NCBI GenBank assembly: GCA_038043465.1
Contig: JBBTBX010000005.1
Span: forward strand, 1-64,000
Length of the DNA stretch: 64,000 nucleotides
Direction: 5' to 3'
Origin: SXRF01 sp038043465
GTDB lineage: Bacteria; Pseudomonadota; Alphaproteobacteria; Rickettsiales; SXRF01
Made by a program: the position numbers and the translations under genes
In this document: piece by piece, positions 33,271 to 42,273 of the stretch
How the letters are laid out: each line of letters begins with the position of its first letter
How positions within the stretch are numbered: position 1 is the stretch's first letter
The notes under the pieces: generated by a model
What the model was told of the DNA's origin: nothing
Database searches by the model: none
What the model saw: the letters and a program-made list of their open reading frames with translations, nothing else

Positions 33271-34935
33271 ATGACTTCTCCTACCAAAAAAATTAGCGAT
33301 ACAATAAGAAATGAATTAAACCTGCTATGGGCGGCGCATAAAAATGTCGGTCTTGATGGTTACATGTGCTTATACACTAATGCCGAGCAGATTCCTTTCC
33401 GCAGTAAAGACGCCGGCATGACCTTCTGGTTTGGTGCGGGTGATAATCAAACCGCTATTGATACCATTTTGGAACATTATAATAATGGACGTTTGCCAAA
33501 CAGCCCAATGCTGCTTAATCCGATAATCCATAGCAAGGAAGCTAACGGAAGTTATAAACCAATAGGCTCTGGAATTGCATGGTGTACTTCTCTAATTCTG
33601 GGTATTGACATATTGGCAGACCAGCCTGCGGAACGCCTAGAGAAAACAGGTGTACTCTCTACAAATTTTCACCGTGGTGGCAGCGATAAAGCCGGGTTGA
33701 AAGCCATTGCTTTTCTTGATACTGTTCAAAAGCCGGAAGCAGATGGAAAAACTGTGGAGTGCTGCAATGATCTTTATGAAATTGTTGATGTTAAAAGCGA
33801 CCTGTATTCTAAGTCATATTTTTTATCAGGCATTTCTTACTTAACTAACAATGGTCTGTTTGAACAGCCGGATATTGCCGATTTATTTCCGGAAAATATT
33901 GATTTCACAAAACCGGCAGTGCTGGATGAATTTGTCAGGAAAAACACTATCTCAAACCAGCAGGTTCTTGATGCTAATAAATGCTGGAATGCTTATGACA
34001 GGATTCATTCGCTATACAAAAAATTTGGTGCAGACACTAAAAATATAGAAAAGAATTTGCGCTTCTTTAATCTTGTTGCCCGCGATATTGACCTGTTCGA
34101 TGCAACCGGTCCTTTAAGAATGGAAAAAAATGATTCCACAAAAAATTTATTTGAATTTATCGTGCCTGGTATACTTCCGCGTGGTTCGGTGAGTTTGCTG
34201 GCAGGAGTGGCAGGTTGTGGGAAAAGCTCTCTGGTGCATCAGCTTGGTGTTATTGCCTCAAGTGATTACAAACAAGGCGAAGAACCCGCAAAATGGCTTG
34301 GACAGCCACTGGAATTAGAACAATGTAATGGTATCAATATTTTCTTCTCTGGTGAAGATGGTCCACAGATTTTCAATGCCCGTGCTTCAATTATTGATCC
34401 GGATGAACGCTCTATACGTCTTATGTTTCGGCGAACTGATTTTGGTGAGAATGTTAGCTTTACACAATATCTGCGCCACCTGAAAAAAATTCCCGATGTG
34501 CCGTTGATGATAGTCGATCCATCACGTAAATATCTGGGTGGTGATGAAAATGATATTAACTTAGTAAATAATTTCTTCGATGCGCTGGAGGAATTTGCCG
34601 TCGAAAAGAACACGGCAGTTCTGGTTGTCCATCCTCTGCAACGAGGTAAAACACCAAAGTCATTAAGCGACATTATAGATTTTCTGAGCGGATCTCAGGC
34701 ATTTGTCGACCGTCCACGCATTATTATAGGCATGTACCGTGATGGTCATTATACAGTCGCTGGGCTTGCCAAGAACACCATTCCACCTAATATAGGCATG
34801 CTGAGAGAAGAGCGCGTTTTCGCCCGCGACCCTAAAAACCTGTCGCTGGTCTGGCTTTCGGGCAAAGATGGAATCCGCAATGCTCCCCTTAGCGAAGAAG
34901 AATTATCAGAAATAGCCCGAAAGGCTGCCGAATAA
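33271..34935 (+). CDS. RepA-like AAA ATPase with unknown N-terminal half
   Basis: A 554-residue protein. The C-terminal ~280 residues form a RecA-fold ATPase of the RepA/AAA_25 type: P-loop LLAGVAGCGKSSLVHQLG near residue 313, the INIFFSGEDGPQIF strand, and Walker B VPLMIVDPSRKYLGGDEND. A VLVVHPLQRGK sensor-like strand follows. Such ATPases occur in plasmid and phage replication modules and as chromosomal orphans. The N-terminal ~270 residues have no recognised fold; they include two Cys pairs but no primase motif. No other replication or mobile genes adjoin. It may be a leftover of an integrated element. Confidence 0.7.
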   Translation: MTSPTKKISDTIRNELNLLWAAHKNVGLDGYMCLYTNAEQIPFRSKDAGMTFWFGAGDNQTAIDTILEHYNNGRLPNSPMLLNPIIHSKEANGSYKPIGSGIAWCTSLILGIDILADQPAERLEKTGVLSTNFHRGGSDKAGLKAIAFLDTVQKPEADGKTVECCNDLYEIVDVKSDLYSKSYFLSGISYLTNNGLFEQPDIADLFPENIDFTKPAVLDEFVRKNTISNQQVLDANKCWNAYDRIHSLYKKFGADTKNIEKNLRFFNLVARDIDLFDATGPLRMEKNDSTKNLFEFIVPGILPRGSVSLLAGVAGCGKSSLVHQLGVIASSDYKQGEEPAKWLGQPLELEQCNGINIFFSGEDGPQIFNARASIIDPDERSIRLMFRRTDFGENVSFTQYLRHLKKIPDVPLMIVDPSRKYLGGDENDINLVNNFFDALEEFAVEKNTAVLVVHPLQRGKTPKSLSDIIDFLSGSQAFVDRPRIIIGMYRDGHYTVAGLAKNTIPPNIGMLREERVFARDPKNLSLVWLSGKDGIRNAPLSEEELSEIARKAAE

Positions 34936-34943
34936 CCCCATAG

Positions 34944-34976
34944 CTTAAGCCTTAAGCCCTAAACCTTAAGCCTTAA
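34944..34976. repeat. Iterated TTAAGCC palindrome
   Basis: Four imperfect CTTAAGCC/CCTTAAGCC iterations in 33 bp; the unit TTAAG-C-CTTAA is nearly self-complementary. It lies just after the RepA-like gene and overlaps nothing but the far end of the broken lipoprotein gene. Confidence 0.6.
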
Positions 34977-35118
34977 TTAAGCGTGGTCATTATTTACTGC
35001 ACGGCGTTCGCAAGGGCTGCCTTCCGCGCCAACGCAAGGGCTTTTAAGGTCTGGACGAGGGTTAGAACAGGAAGAAAGCCCTATCAGAACAATTGCAGCT
35101 AATAATATTTTAGGCATA
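34977..35118 (-). pseudogene. Frameshifted small lipoprotein gene
   Basis: An ATG at 35118-35116 with a well-placed GGAG encodes MPKILL and then runs into the wrong frame. One base further on, the other frame reads AAIVLIGLSSCSNPRPDLKS, then PCVGAEGSPCERRAVNNDHA and a stop. That is a lipobox (GLSSC) plus a short mature lipoprotein with conserved-looking KSPCV and PC-RR motifs. There are 16 nt instead of 15 between the start codon and the first codon of the second frame, so one extra base in TTATTAAGC explains the break. The KSPCV/PCxRRxxN pattern recalls small Rickettsia DUF2706-type lipoproteins, from memory only. It could be a real mutation or a sequence error. Confidence 0.55.
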
Positions 35119-35155
35119 AAAAACTCCAATTTTAAACATGTTATCAATTTTTATT

Positions 35156-35323
35156 CAATTTCCGTGCTTCTTCAACCAGCATAATAGGAATCCCTTCGCG
35201 AATCGGAAAGGCAAGCCCAGCCTTATCGCTGATTAATTCCTGCTTTTCCTCATCATAGCTCAGCGGTCCTTTTGACAAGGGGCAAGCCAGAATATCCAGA
35301 AGCTTACGATCCAATTTACTCAT
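35156..35323 (-). CDS. Trm112-family protein
   Basis: A 55-residue protein beginning MSKLDRKLLDILACPLSKGPL, with YDEEKQELISDKAGLAFPI and REGIPIMLVEEAR. This is the UPF0434/Trm112 fold; eukaryotic Trm112 activates RNA and protein methyltransferases. Only one cysteine of the usual zinc-ribbon pair is kept, as in many bacterial members. GGAG lies four bases before the ATG. It is upstream of the broken lipoprotein gene on the same strand. Confidence 0.88.
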
Positions 35324-35355
35324 ATCACTCCAGTTAATTTAAGTAGTCTGTATTC

Positions 35356-35461
35356 TATACTCAAAGCAGTTCAAGAATTGGCTAGACAACCGAGACGAAG
35401 TGTAGAAAAACTACACGAGTTGAAGGTTAACGAAGCCAATTCTTGAAATGAGAAGAGTATA
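35356..35461. repeat. Large nested palindrome (type D)
   Basis: Three nested stems share one centre region: TATACTC/GAGTATA at the ends, TTCAAGAATTGGCT (35370-35383)/AGCCAATTCTTGAA (35434-35447), and GTGTAG-AAAAA-CTACAC (35400-35416). It is intergenic, between the Trm112 gene and tRNA-Gly. No coding potential is seen. Confidence 0.8.
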
Positions 35462-35559
35462 ACATTGTTTTTTATGTAAAGTAAATACTTGCAAAGTAGA
35501 AAAGAATGCATATTATCCGTTTCCTCATTACCCGATATATAGCTTATATATCCTTATAA

Positions 35560-35634
<75 letters not shown>

Positions 35635-35782
35635 TTTTCTTTTTATATTTCTGTTGGTTATGCAACAGCCATCTTATACCACTATTAATCTTCATGTAAA
35701 TGTAACATTTATATAAAGATTAGTTATGTTAATCTTCCTGAAGTTTTAATTATCGCCTCATAGAAGATATGGAACAAATAAA

Positions 35783-36877
35783 ATGCCAAAAGAAAATTAC
35801 AATTACCACCGTTCTACCTTGCAGCCAGATAAATATATCAACGAATTAAATCACGAAATTAATAATTATTGCAAAGAAAACTCTTTAAATACTCCGGAAG
35901 CCAAAGAACAATTAATAAGCCGTCTGTTGCGCCGCACCGGAACAGCCGCTTTCCAAGGCGCGAGCAGGCTTGAAGGTGGACCATTTGGAGCTATGCTGGT
36001 TGATTTCAAAACTGAAGATGGAATCCCAAAAGTTGTTGGGTTCGGAACAAACCATGTAGTCCTTAATAGTGACCCTTCAGCTCATGCTGAAATGATAGCA
36101 ATCCGCGATGCTTCTGAACGTCTGAAACGTACCGACTTAAGCGATTTAACATTAATTACCTCTTGTGAATGTTGCCCTATGTGCTTGTCAGCAGCAACAG
36201 GCTGCAAAGTCGATAAGATATATTTTGCGGCAACCCGTAAAGATGCAGCAAATGTAGGCTTTTCTGACGAAGATCAATATAGGTTGATGACCGTCGGAGG
36301 AATAGAGCAGCACGCAAAGAAAGTTGAGGAAAAAGATAAAGCATCAACAGAAGCAAAACTTAATGGACATAATGCTGTTGTAATAGTAAATCATAACGGT
36401 CAGAAATACTCATATTATGGCGACTATAAAAAGACCAATAACTCAGATCCAACCGATCTTCCAACAGTACAAGCCATCAAAAATGCCTGCAAAGGGTTAG
36501 CAGAACTACATAGCAAGCCAGTTTTCCATCTTCCGGAAGATACAATACTCATAAGCCATGATATGCCGCACCCAATGTCATTAATCACCGCGGATTGGGC
36601 AAGGATAGGGCGTGTAAGAGGACAGGAGGCTGACAAGCCAGAACAGGATAGCCCTAATAAAAATACCGATAATATCATTTATATAAATGACAAGCCAGAA
36701 ACCATGCAAATACGTAATGAACAAGGACAAACCAGCCATGTAGAGCCTGAGAAAGTATGGAAGGAAATCGCCAATCCTTCTGCAATTCACCTCTCAAAAA
36801 ATCTGGGTCACGCGCACACCGTAGCTTTTAAGGAATGGAATAGACTAATTAACACCGGTTTTATGCCACGCTATTAG
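35783..36877 (+). CDS. Guanine/cytidine-type deaminase with a degenerate second deaminase domain
   Basis: A 364-residue protein. Residues ~45-175 are a zinc deaminase of the CDA superfamily: H101-A-E103 supplies the ligand and catalytic Glu, and C131-P-M-C134 the other zinc ligands, in TSCECCPMCLSAATG. This is closest to guanine deaminase and TadA-like proteins. Residues ~194-280 repeat the same layout (NSDPT..AIKNACKGLAEL, then DTILISHDMPHPMSLITADW and ARIGRV). However, the HAE is replaced by LPT and both cysteines are lost. The second domain thus looks inactive. The C-terminal ~85 residues are unrecognised. The substrate is uncertain. Confidence 0.75.
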   Translation: MPKENYNYHRSTLQPDKYINELNHEINNYCKENSLNTPEAKEQLISRLLRRTGTAAFQGASRLEGGPFGAMLVDFKTEDGIPKVVGFGTNHVVLNSDPSAHAEMIAIRDASERLKRTDLSDLTLITSCECCPMCLSAATGCKVDKIYFAATRKDAANVGFSDEDQYRLMTVGGIEQHAKKVEEKDKASTEAKLNGHNAVVIVNHNGQKYSYYGDYKKTNNSDPTDLPTVQAIKNACKGLAELHSKPVFHLPEDTILISHDMPHPMSLITADWARIGRVRGQEADKPEQDSPNKNTDNIIYINDKPETMQIRNEQGQTSHVEPEKVWKEIANPSAIHLSKNLGHAHTVAFKEWNRLINTGFMPRY

Positions 36878-36899
36878 GATATGGCAATTACTATACCAC

Positions 36900-38105
36900 C
36901 TATTTATCCGCCTTTTTTGGAGCAGCCTGCCAGGTATCCGCAATCAGGGAGCACCGTCTTTGCATATCATCAACGGTTCCAATGCCATTATCCTTCCGTT
37001 CCTCATTAGTTGCAAATTCCGAGAGCTGTGTCTTAATAACGTCAGCCGAAACGGTCAGAATATTCTGAGCGACATCCGATCTGATATAATATGTTTTTAT
37101 CAGAGAATTAAGAAATTCCGTAGCACGGTTATTCTGAGAATTAATATTATTTACAATACCTTTTGCATCAAATTGCGTTTGTTGCTTAACCGTATAACAG
37201 AATTGCCAGTAAGAAGCAGAACAGCTTGAAAAAGACAGGCCACGCACAGCTTCTTGAATAGCTCCCGTCTGAGATGCCGCCCGCTTTATTTTATTCTGTT
37301 CATCAGCTTCTTTTTTTAATTGCGCCTGTATTTTATCATTAAATTGCTTATATTTCTCAGCAATTTCTTTATTAGCTTCGTCATATTGTTTGCGAACCGC
37401 TTCGTTCTGACCGCGTACAAAACCATCCAGTATTTCAACGATCTCATTATTGCCGGTCTGATAAGCAATCACCCGGGCATTATAACCGGCGGAATCAACA
37501 GCTGCATATTTTATGTTCTTGGCTAAAAGATATTCAACAGTTTTTCTATTACCGGATTTAGCAGAGTAGAATAAGGCATTTCTGCCACGCGAATCCACCT
37601 TGTTAATATCAGCACCGGCTTCCAGAAGGGTTTTTACAACATCAATTCCCTGTGCATCAGTACGGGAAGAAGCAAGGGAAATAAGCGGCACTCCTGATTG
37701 ATTGGTTTCATCTACCGAAGCCCCCTGCTCCAGCAATATCTTAACATCCGAAGCGCGCCCAAGACTGGTACGGTATATGATTTCATCACGTAATTTTTTC
37801 TGTTCCTTTTCACTTAGAACTGGTTTTGGGGCAGAATCAGGTTTTTTCTCAACAGCTTCAGGAGTAGTTGCAGAAGTAGTTGTAGGAGTAGTTGCAGCAG
37901 AAGTGGCAGAAGGATTTGCTGGCACTGGAGTCGCGGTAACTGGCATCTCTATCGCTGGTGGCACAGCTATCAGCGTTGGAGCTATCGCGGCTGGTTCTTG
38001 CACAACCTGCTCCCCCGCAGGAGCATCAGCACCATACGCAGCAAAGCTTGCAGAAACACCTATAACCAATGATAATAAGGGCAAATAATTTGAAGTTAGA
38101 TTCAT
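36900..38105 (-). CDS. Secreted ankyrin-repeat protein
   Basis: A 401-residue protein. The first 26 residues (LPLLSLVIGVSASFAAYGA) are a Sec signal. A Pro/Thr/Ala-rich linker runs to about residue 95. Ankyrin repeats occupy ~100-230 (GRASDVKILLEQGASVDETN, GIDVVKTLLEAGADINKVDS, NRKTVEYLLAKNIKYAAVDS). A coiled-coil stretch follows (DEANKEIAEKYKQFNDKIQA). The last ~130 residues are unassigned and contain three cysteines. It probably acts in the periplasm or outside the cell. Ankyrin proteins are common in host-associated alphaproteobacteria, but export here is by Sec, so an effector role is not established. Confidence 0.8.
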   Translation of the reverse strand: MNLTSNYLPLLSLVIGVSASFAAYGADAPAGEQVVQEPAAIAPTLIAVPPAIEMPVTATPVPANPSATSAATTPTTTSATTPEAVEKKPDSAPKPVLSEKEQKKLRDEIIYRTSLGRASDVKILLEQGASVDETNQSGVPLISLASSRTDAQGIDVVKTLLEAGADINKVDSRGRNALFYSAKSGNRKTVEYLLAKNIKYAAVDSAGYNARVIAYQTGNNEIVEILDGFVRGQNEAVRKQYDEANKEIAEKYKQFNDKIQAQLKKEADEQNKIKRAASQTGAIQEAVRGLSFSSCSASYWQFCYTVKQQTQFDAKGIVNNINSQNNRATEFLNSLIKTYYIRSDVAQNILTVSADVIKTQLSEFATNEERKDNGIGTVDDMQRRCSLIADTWQAAPKKADK

Positions 38106-38240
38106 ATCCCATCCATATTAATAGCTAATCTTGACATTTTTCATATTCTAACCATATCTAATGGCAATATACATTATACTTATAAACTTAATAACATACA
38201 CCTTAAATTTTATACATAATACAAGGGTTAAAAAACGATT

Positions 38241-40109
38241 ATGACTGAAAAAAATGAAGAAAAACATAAATTCGGTGCGGAAATAAGCAAAGTTTTACAA
38301 TTAATGATTCATTCATTATATACGAATAAGGATATTTTTCTGCGTGAGCTGATATCCAATTCTTCCGATGCCTGTGATAAATTGCGCTACGCCGCGATAA
38401 CGCAGCCGGAACTTATCAAAAATAATTCGGAACTTTCCATAACCATTGACATCGACAAGGATAAAAAACTTCTGACCATAACCGACAGTGGTGTCGGCAT
38501 GAGCCGCGATGAATTAATCGCCAATCTGGGAACAATTGCCAAATCCGGCACGCAGGAATTCGTCAGCAAAATAACCGGTGATGCAAAAAAAGATATGCCG
38601 CTTATCGGGCAGTTCGGCGTTGGTTTTTATTCTTCATTCATGGTTGCTGATAAAATTTCTGTAATATCCACCAAAGCCGGTTCAGATGAAAGCTTCCTCT
38701 GGGAATCGGATGGTGTGGGTGAATTCACAGTGAAGCCAACCGACAAAGCCCCACGTGGCACATCAATCACCCTGCATTTGAAGGACGGAGAGGATGATTA
38801 TGTCGATAGTTTCCGCATCCGCCACATTGTACAGACTTATTCTGACCATATTTCCTTCCCTATATATATTCTCGATGAAGATAAAAACCGTGATCAGGCT
38901 AATACCGGATCTGCCCTGTGGATGCGTTCAAAAAATGATATTTCTCTTGAGCAATATAAAGAATTCTATCACCATGTTTCTCATCTGCCCGATGAACCGT
39001 GGATGACGCTGCATAATAAAGCCGAAGGAAAGCTGGAATATACAAGCCTGCTTTTTGCTCCATCCAGTAAGCCGATGGATCTATTTCATCCTGACCGCAA
39101 ATCGCGGGTGAAGCTTTATGTTAAGCGCGTGTTTATCACCGAAGAACATGCCAATTTAGTTCCGTCTTACCTGCGTTTCCTGCGTGGCGTGGTGGATTCC
39201 GAAGATCTACCGCTTAATATCAGCCGCGAAACCCTACAAAACAACCCGATGCTGGCGAAGATTAAAGACGCACTTACTAAAAAATTCCTTACAGAGCTTG
39301 CTAAAAAAGCAGAAGGCGATGAAGAAGCTTACAAACCTTTCTGGAAAAATTTTGGCGCAGTTCTCAAAGAAGGTTTATGTGAAGCCTACAGCCCAAGGGA
39401 GCAGCTTCTGAATGTCTGCCGTTTCAGTTCCAGTGCTGTTGAAGATGAAAATCTGGTGAGCCTTGATGGTTATATTTCACGCATGAAAGAAGGGCAGGAA
39501 AATATATTTTACCTGACCGGCGAAAATCTTAACGCTCTTCGCCAAAGCCCTCAGCTTGAAGGTTTCACCTCACGTGGCATTGAAGTATTGCTGCTAACCG
39601 ATCATGTCGATGATTTCTGGGTGAATGTAGTGCTTGATTATAAAGGCAAGCAGTTTAAATCCATCACCCGCGCCGATATAAATCTGGAAAATATCAAAAG
39701 CGAAAAGCCGGAAGATAAAAAAGAAGAACCGGAAACCAAGGAAAATATCAGCAAACTATGCGAACGCATTAAATCCATACTCGGAAATGCAGTGAGCGAA
39801 GTCCGCACCACGCAGAAACTTGGGCAAAGCGCGGTTTGCCTCGCCACCAAAGAAGGCGGGATGGATTTCCGGCTGGAGCGTTTCCTGATTGAGCAAAAAC
39901 AGATTGCCGCCGCCGCCGCCAAGATTCTGGAAATCAACCCGAGCCATCCAATTATCCGCCATCTGGCTGAAAAACCGGAAGCGAATATAGATGATGCGGT
40001 GTGGCTGCTGTTCGATCAGGCGCGTATTTTAGAAGGTGAAGAAATTACCGACACCGCCGCCTTCACCCGTCGCCTGCAGAGTTTCGTGGAGAAAAGTCTG
40101 GTTGCCTGA
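38241..40109 (+). CDS. htpG: Chaperone HtpG (Hsp90)
   Basis: ATP-dependent cytosolic chaperone, 622 residues. The N-terminal GHKL ATPase shows the signatures LFLRELISNSSDACDKLRY-like (near residue 34), DSGVGMSRDELIANLGTIA and GQFGVGFYSSFMVAD. The middle-domain motif GVVDSEDLPLNISRETLQ is intact. The native C-terminus is FVEKSLVA. A second, diverged copy of its last ~12 codons lies at 40923-40961, after the prepilin gene. It has its own upstream AT-rich region. Confidence 0.96.
   Translation: MTEKNEEKHKFGAEISKVLQLMIHSLYTNKDIFLRELISNSSDACDKLRYAAITQPELIKNNSELSITIDIDKDKKLLTITDSGVGMSRDELIANLGTIAKSGTQEFVSKITGDAKKDMPLIGQFGVGFYSSFMVADKISVISTKAGSDESFLWESDGVGEFTVKPTDKAPRGTSITLHLKDGEDDYVDSFRIRHIVQTYSDHISFPIYILDEDKNRDQANTGSALWMRSKNDISLEQYKEFYHHVSHLPDEPWMTLHNKAEGKLEYTSLLFAPSSKPMDLFHPDRKSRVKLYVKRVFITEEHANLVPSYLRFLRGVVDSEDLPLNISRETLQNNPMLAKIKDALTKKFLTELAKKAEGDEEAYKPFWKNFGAVLKEGLCEAYSPREQLLNVCRFSSSAVEDENLVSLDGYISRMKEGQENIFYLTGENLNALRQSPQLEGFTSRGIEVLLLTDHVDDFWVNVVLDYKGKQFKSITRADINLENIKSEKPEDKKEEPETKENISKLCERIKSILGNAVSEVRTTQKLGQSAVCLATKEGGMDFRLERFLIEQKQIAAAAAKILEINPSHPIIRHLAEKPEANIDDAVWLLFDQARILEGEEITDTAAFTRRLQSFVEKSLVA
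40075..40109 (+). repeat. htpG 3' end, copy 1 of a flanking duplication
   Basis: The last htpG codons read RLQSFVEKSLVA-stop. They recur as RLKRFVEKSLVA-stop at 40923-40961, with synonymous third-position changes in TTC/TTT, GTG/GTA, GAG/GAA and GCC/GCT. Confidence 0.75.
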
Positions 40110-40136
40110 TTATTTTATAATGATATTGTAACGATT

Positions 40137-40919
40137 ATGAAAGGCTTTACCCTAATCGAACTTTCGGTCGTGATTGTCATAATCGGGCTTATTATCGGCG
40201 GTGTGCTGGTTGGTCGCGATTTGATTGCTTCGGCAGGCATCCGCGCGCAGGTGAGTCAGATTGAAAAATATAACGCAACAGTGCATACTTTCAGAACAAA
40301 ATATGGTGGACTTCCCGGTGATTTAACCCGCGCTGACGCGTCAGGATTTGGTCTTTATGCAATCACCTATGCTCCCTATTTAGCAAATCCTGGTTATGGT
40401 GATAATAATGGTATTATAAATTCCCGCAACGCAAGCTCAACAAATCTGGCGGGTGAACCGTTTATGTTCTGGCGACAATTAAGTGATGCCCAGATAATTG
40501 ATGGGGCTTATGGCTCACTACTCAATACCGCCGCTGAATGTGGGACTGGTGGCACTGCTGAAAATTTTTTCCCAGCATCAAAAATAGGTAAAGGCTACGT
40601 GGAAGCAAATACAGCAGGTAATGGCGTAAATTATTTCCTAATAGTAAACCTGACTTCACTTGGTGGTTGTGGTGCAGGAGGCGGGGCGCATAGCACTAAC
40701 GCCAACGCACTAACCGCGCAGGAAGCCTACGCTATAGACAGCAAAATAGATAATGGATTGCCGGGCAGTGGTACAGTGTTTGCCATTAACGGTGCCGCCA
40801 ACCTGAATCTCTACGCTTCCTGGACAACAGTATCCGCAGTTGCTGGCTGTGTGGCATCTTCCGCTTATGCCTTAACCCAAACCACTCAAAGCTGCTCCCT
40901 TAGGTTTAAATTTCAGTGA
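40137..40919 (+). CDS. Type IV prepilin-like protein
   Basis: A 260-residue protein with a very short prepilin leader MKG|FTLIELSVVIVIIGLI and Glu at +5. The head is Gly/Ala/Asn-rich, with cysteines in ECGTGG, GGCGAG, GCVASS and SCSLRF. It lacks partners nearby. CpaA at 14647 or another peptidase could process it. The gene sits directly behind htpG (27 bp) and is followed by a displaced copy of the htpG tail, so it was probably inserted there. It could be a pseudopilin for secretion or an adhesin. Confidence 0.85.
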   Translation: MKGFTLIELSVVIVIIGLIIGGVLVGRDLIASAGIRAQVSQIEKYNATVHTFRTKYGGLPGDLTRADASGFGLYAITYAPYLANPGYGDNNGIINSRNASSTNLAGEPFMFWRQLSDAQIIDGAYGSLLNTAAECGTGGTAENFFPASKIGKGYVEANTAGNGVNYFLIVNLTSLGGCGAGGGAHSTNANALTAQEAYAIDSKIDNGLPGSGTVFAINGAANLNLYASWTTVSAVAGCVASSAYALTQTTQSCSLRFKFQ

Positions 40920-40922
40920 TTT

Positions 40923-40961
40923 AGACTAAAAAGATTTGTAGAAAAAAGTCTGGTTGCTTGA
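40923..40961 (+). repeat. Displaced htpG 3' tail, copy 2
   Basis: Encodes RLKRFVEKSLVA and a stop, matching the htpG C-terminus with mostly synonymous changes; similarity continues into the flank (TGATGATTTATAGTAATTCTG against TGATTATTTTATAATGATATTG). It lies right after the prepilin stop codon and has no start or upstream coding part. Confidence 0.75.
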
Positions 40962-41067
40962 TGATTTATAGTAATTCTGTAAAGTTATTATTTGAAATAA
41001 CTAATAATATGCTATTAGACCTCCTTCACAACTAAAATTCACATAAAATCTTCGGAGAACGGATAAA

Positions 41068-42273
41068 ATGTCACAAAAGATAAAAAAAGTGGTGCTGGCT
41101 TATTCTGGTGGTCTGGATACCTCTATAATTCTTAAATGGTTGCAGGATACTTACGGCTGCGAAGTCGTTACTTTTACTGCTGATTTAGGGCAAGGCGAGG
41201 AAGTCGAACCGGCTCGCAAAAAAGCCGAGATGATGGGCGCGAAGGAAATTTTTATTGAAGATTTGCGTGAAGAATTTGTGCGTGATTATGTATTTCCGAT
41301 GTTCCGCGCCAACACGCTTTACGAAGGCACTTATTTGCTTGGAACTTCCATAGCCCGCCCGCTTATTGCCAAAAAACAGATTGAGATCGCTATTAAAACT
41401 GGAGCAGATGCGGTGGCGCATGGCGCAACTGGCAAAGGCAATGATCAGGTGCGTTTTGAACTGGGCTATTACGCTCTGAAGCCAGATATAAAGGTAATTG
41501 CGCCGTGGCGGGAATGGGATTTGACCAGTCGCACTAAACTGATTGAATACGCGGAAAAGCACCAGATACCAATCGCTAAGGATAAGCGCGGGGAAGCACC
41601 ATATTCCACCGATGCCAATCTCCTGCATATTTCCTATGAAGGCAAAATTCTGGAAAACCCATGGGAAGCACCGCATGAAGATATGTTCGTCCGTAGCGTA
41701 TCACCAGAAAAAGCACCCGACAAAGCCACGATTATCGAGGTTGAATTTGAAAGTGGCGATGCAGTGGCAATTGACGGTGTGAAAATGTCACCAGCGACTT
41801 TGCTTACGCATTTAAACAAACTCGGCGGTGAAAATGGCATCGGGCGTTTGGATTTAGTTGAAAACCGCTATGTCGGTATGAAATCACGCGGAATTTATGA
41901 AACACCTGGCGGAAGTATCTTGCTTGTCGCCCACCGCGCAATGGAAAGCCTGACGCTGGATAGAGGCGCAGGACATCTGAAAGACGAACTCATGCCACGC
42001 TACGCCGAACTGATTTATAACGGCTACTGGTGGAGTCCTGAGCGCGAGATGTTGCAGGCACTTATTGATAAATCGCAAAGCAACGTGAGTGGCACAGTTC
42101 GTATCAAGCTCTATAAAGGCAGCGCAACCGTAGTTGGTCGCAAATCGCCAAAGAGCCTGTATAGCGAAAAACACGTTACTTTTGAGGATGATGCCGGAGC
42201 TTATGACCAGAAGGATGCGGCAGGCTTTATTAAGCTAAACGCGCTGAGATTGCGGTTGTTAAGCAAACAGTAA
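41068..42273 (+). CDS. argG: Argininosuccinate synthase
   Basis: Joins citrulline and aspartate in arginine synthesis. The 401-residue protein has the ATP pyrophosphatase loop LAYSGGLDTSIILKWL and the family motifs AHGATGKGNDQVRFELGYYA and DTNLLHISYEG-like ATDANLLHISYEGKILE. The HRAMESLTLDRGAGHLKDEL segment is intact. It stands alone; argH is not in the window. A GGAG ribosome-binding site precedes the ATG. Confidence 0.96.
   Translation: MSQKIKKVVLAYSGGLDTSIILKWLQDTYGCEVVTFTADLGQGEEVEPARKKAEMMGAKEIFIEDLREEFVRDYVFPMFRANTLYEGTYLLGTSIARPLIAKKQIEIAIKTGADAVAHGATGKGNDQVRFELGYYALKPDIKVIAPWREWDLTSRTKLIEYAEKHQIPIAKDKRGEAPYSTDANLLHISYEGKILENPWEAPHEDMFVRSVSPEKAPDKATIIEVEFESGDAVAIDGVKMSPATLLTHLNKLGGENGIGRLDLVENRYVGMKSRGIYETPGGSILLVAHRAMESLTLDRGAGHLKDELMPRYAELIYNGYWWSPEREMLQALIDKSQSNVSGTVRIKLYKGSATVVGRKSPKSLYSEKHVTFEDDAGAYDQKDAAGFIKLNALRLRLLSKQ

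Noticed and set aside
34977..35118. Programmed frameshift in the small lipoprotein gene
   Set aside because: There is no classic slippery heptamer with a downstream structure; a mutation or sequence error is simpler.
38131..38160. Promoter TTGACA before htpG
   Set aside because: A perfect -35 hexamer is present, but no convincing -10 at 16-18 bp follows (only TATCTA at 18 bp).
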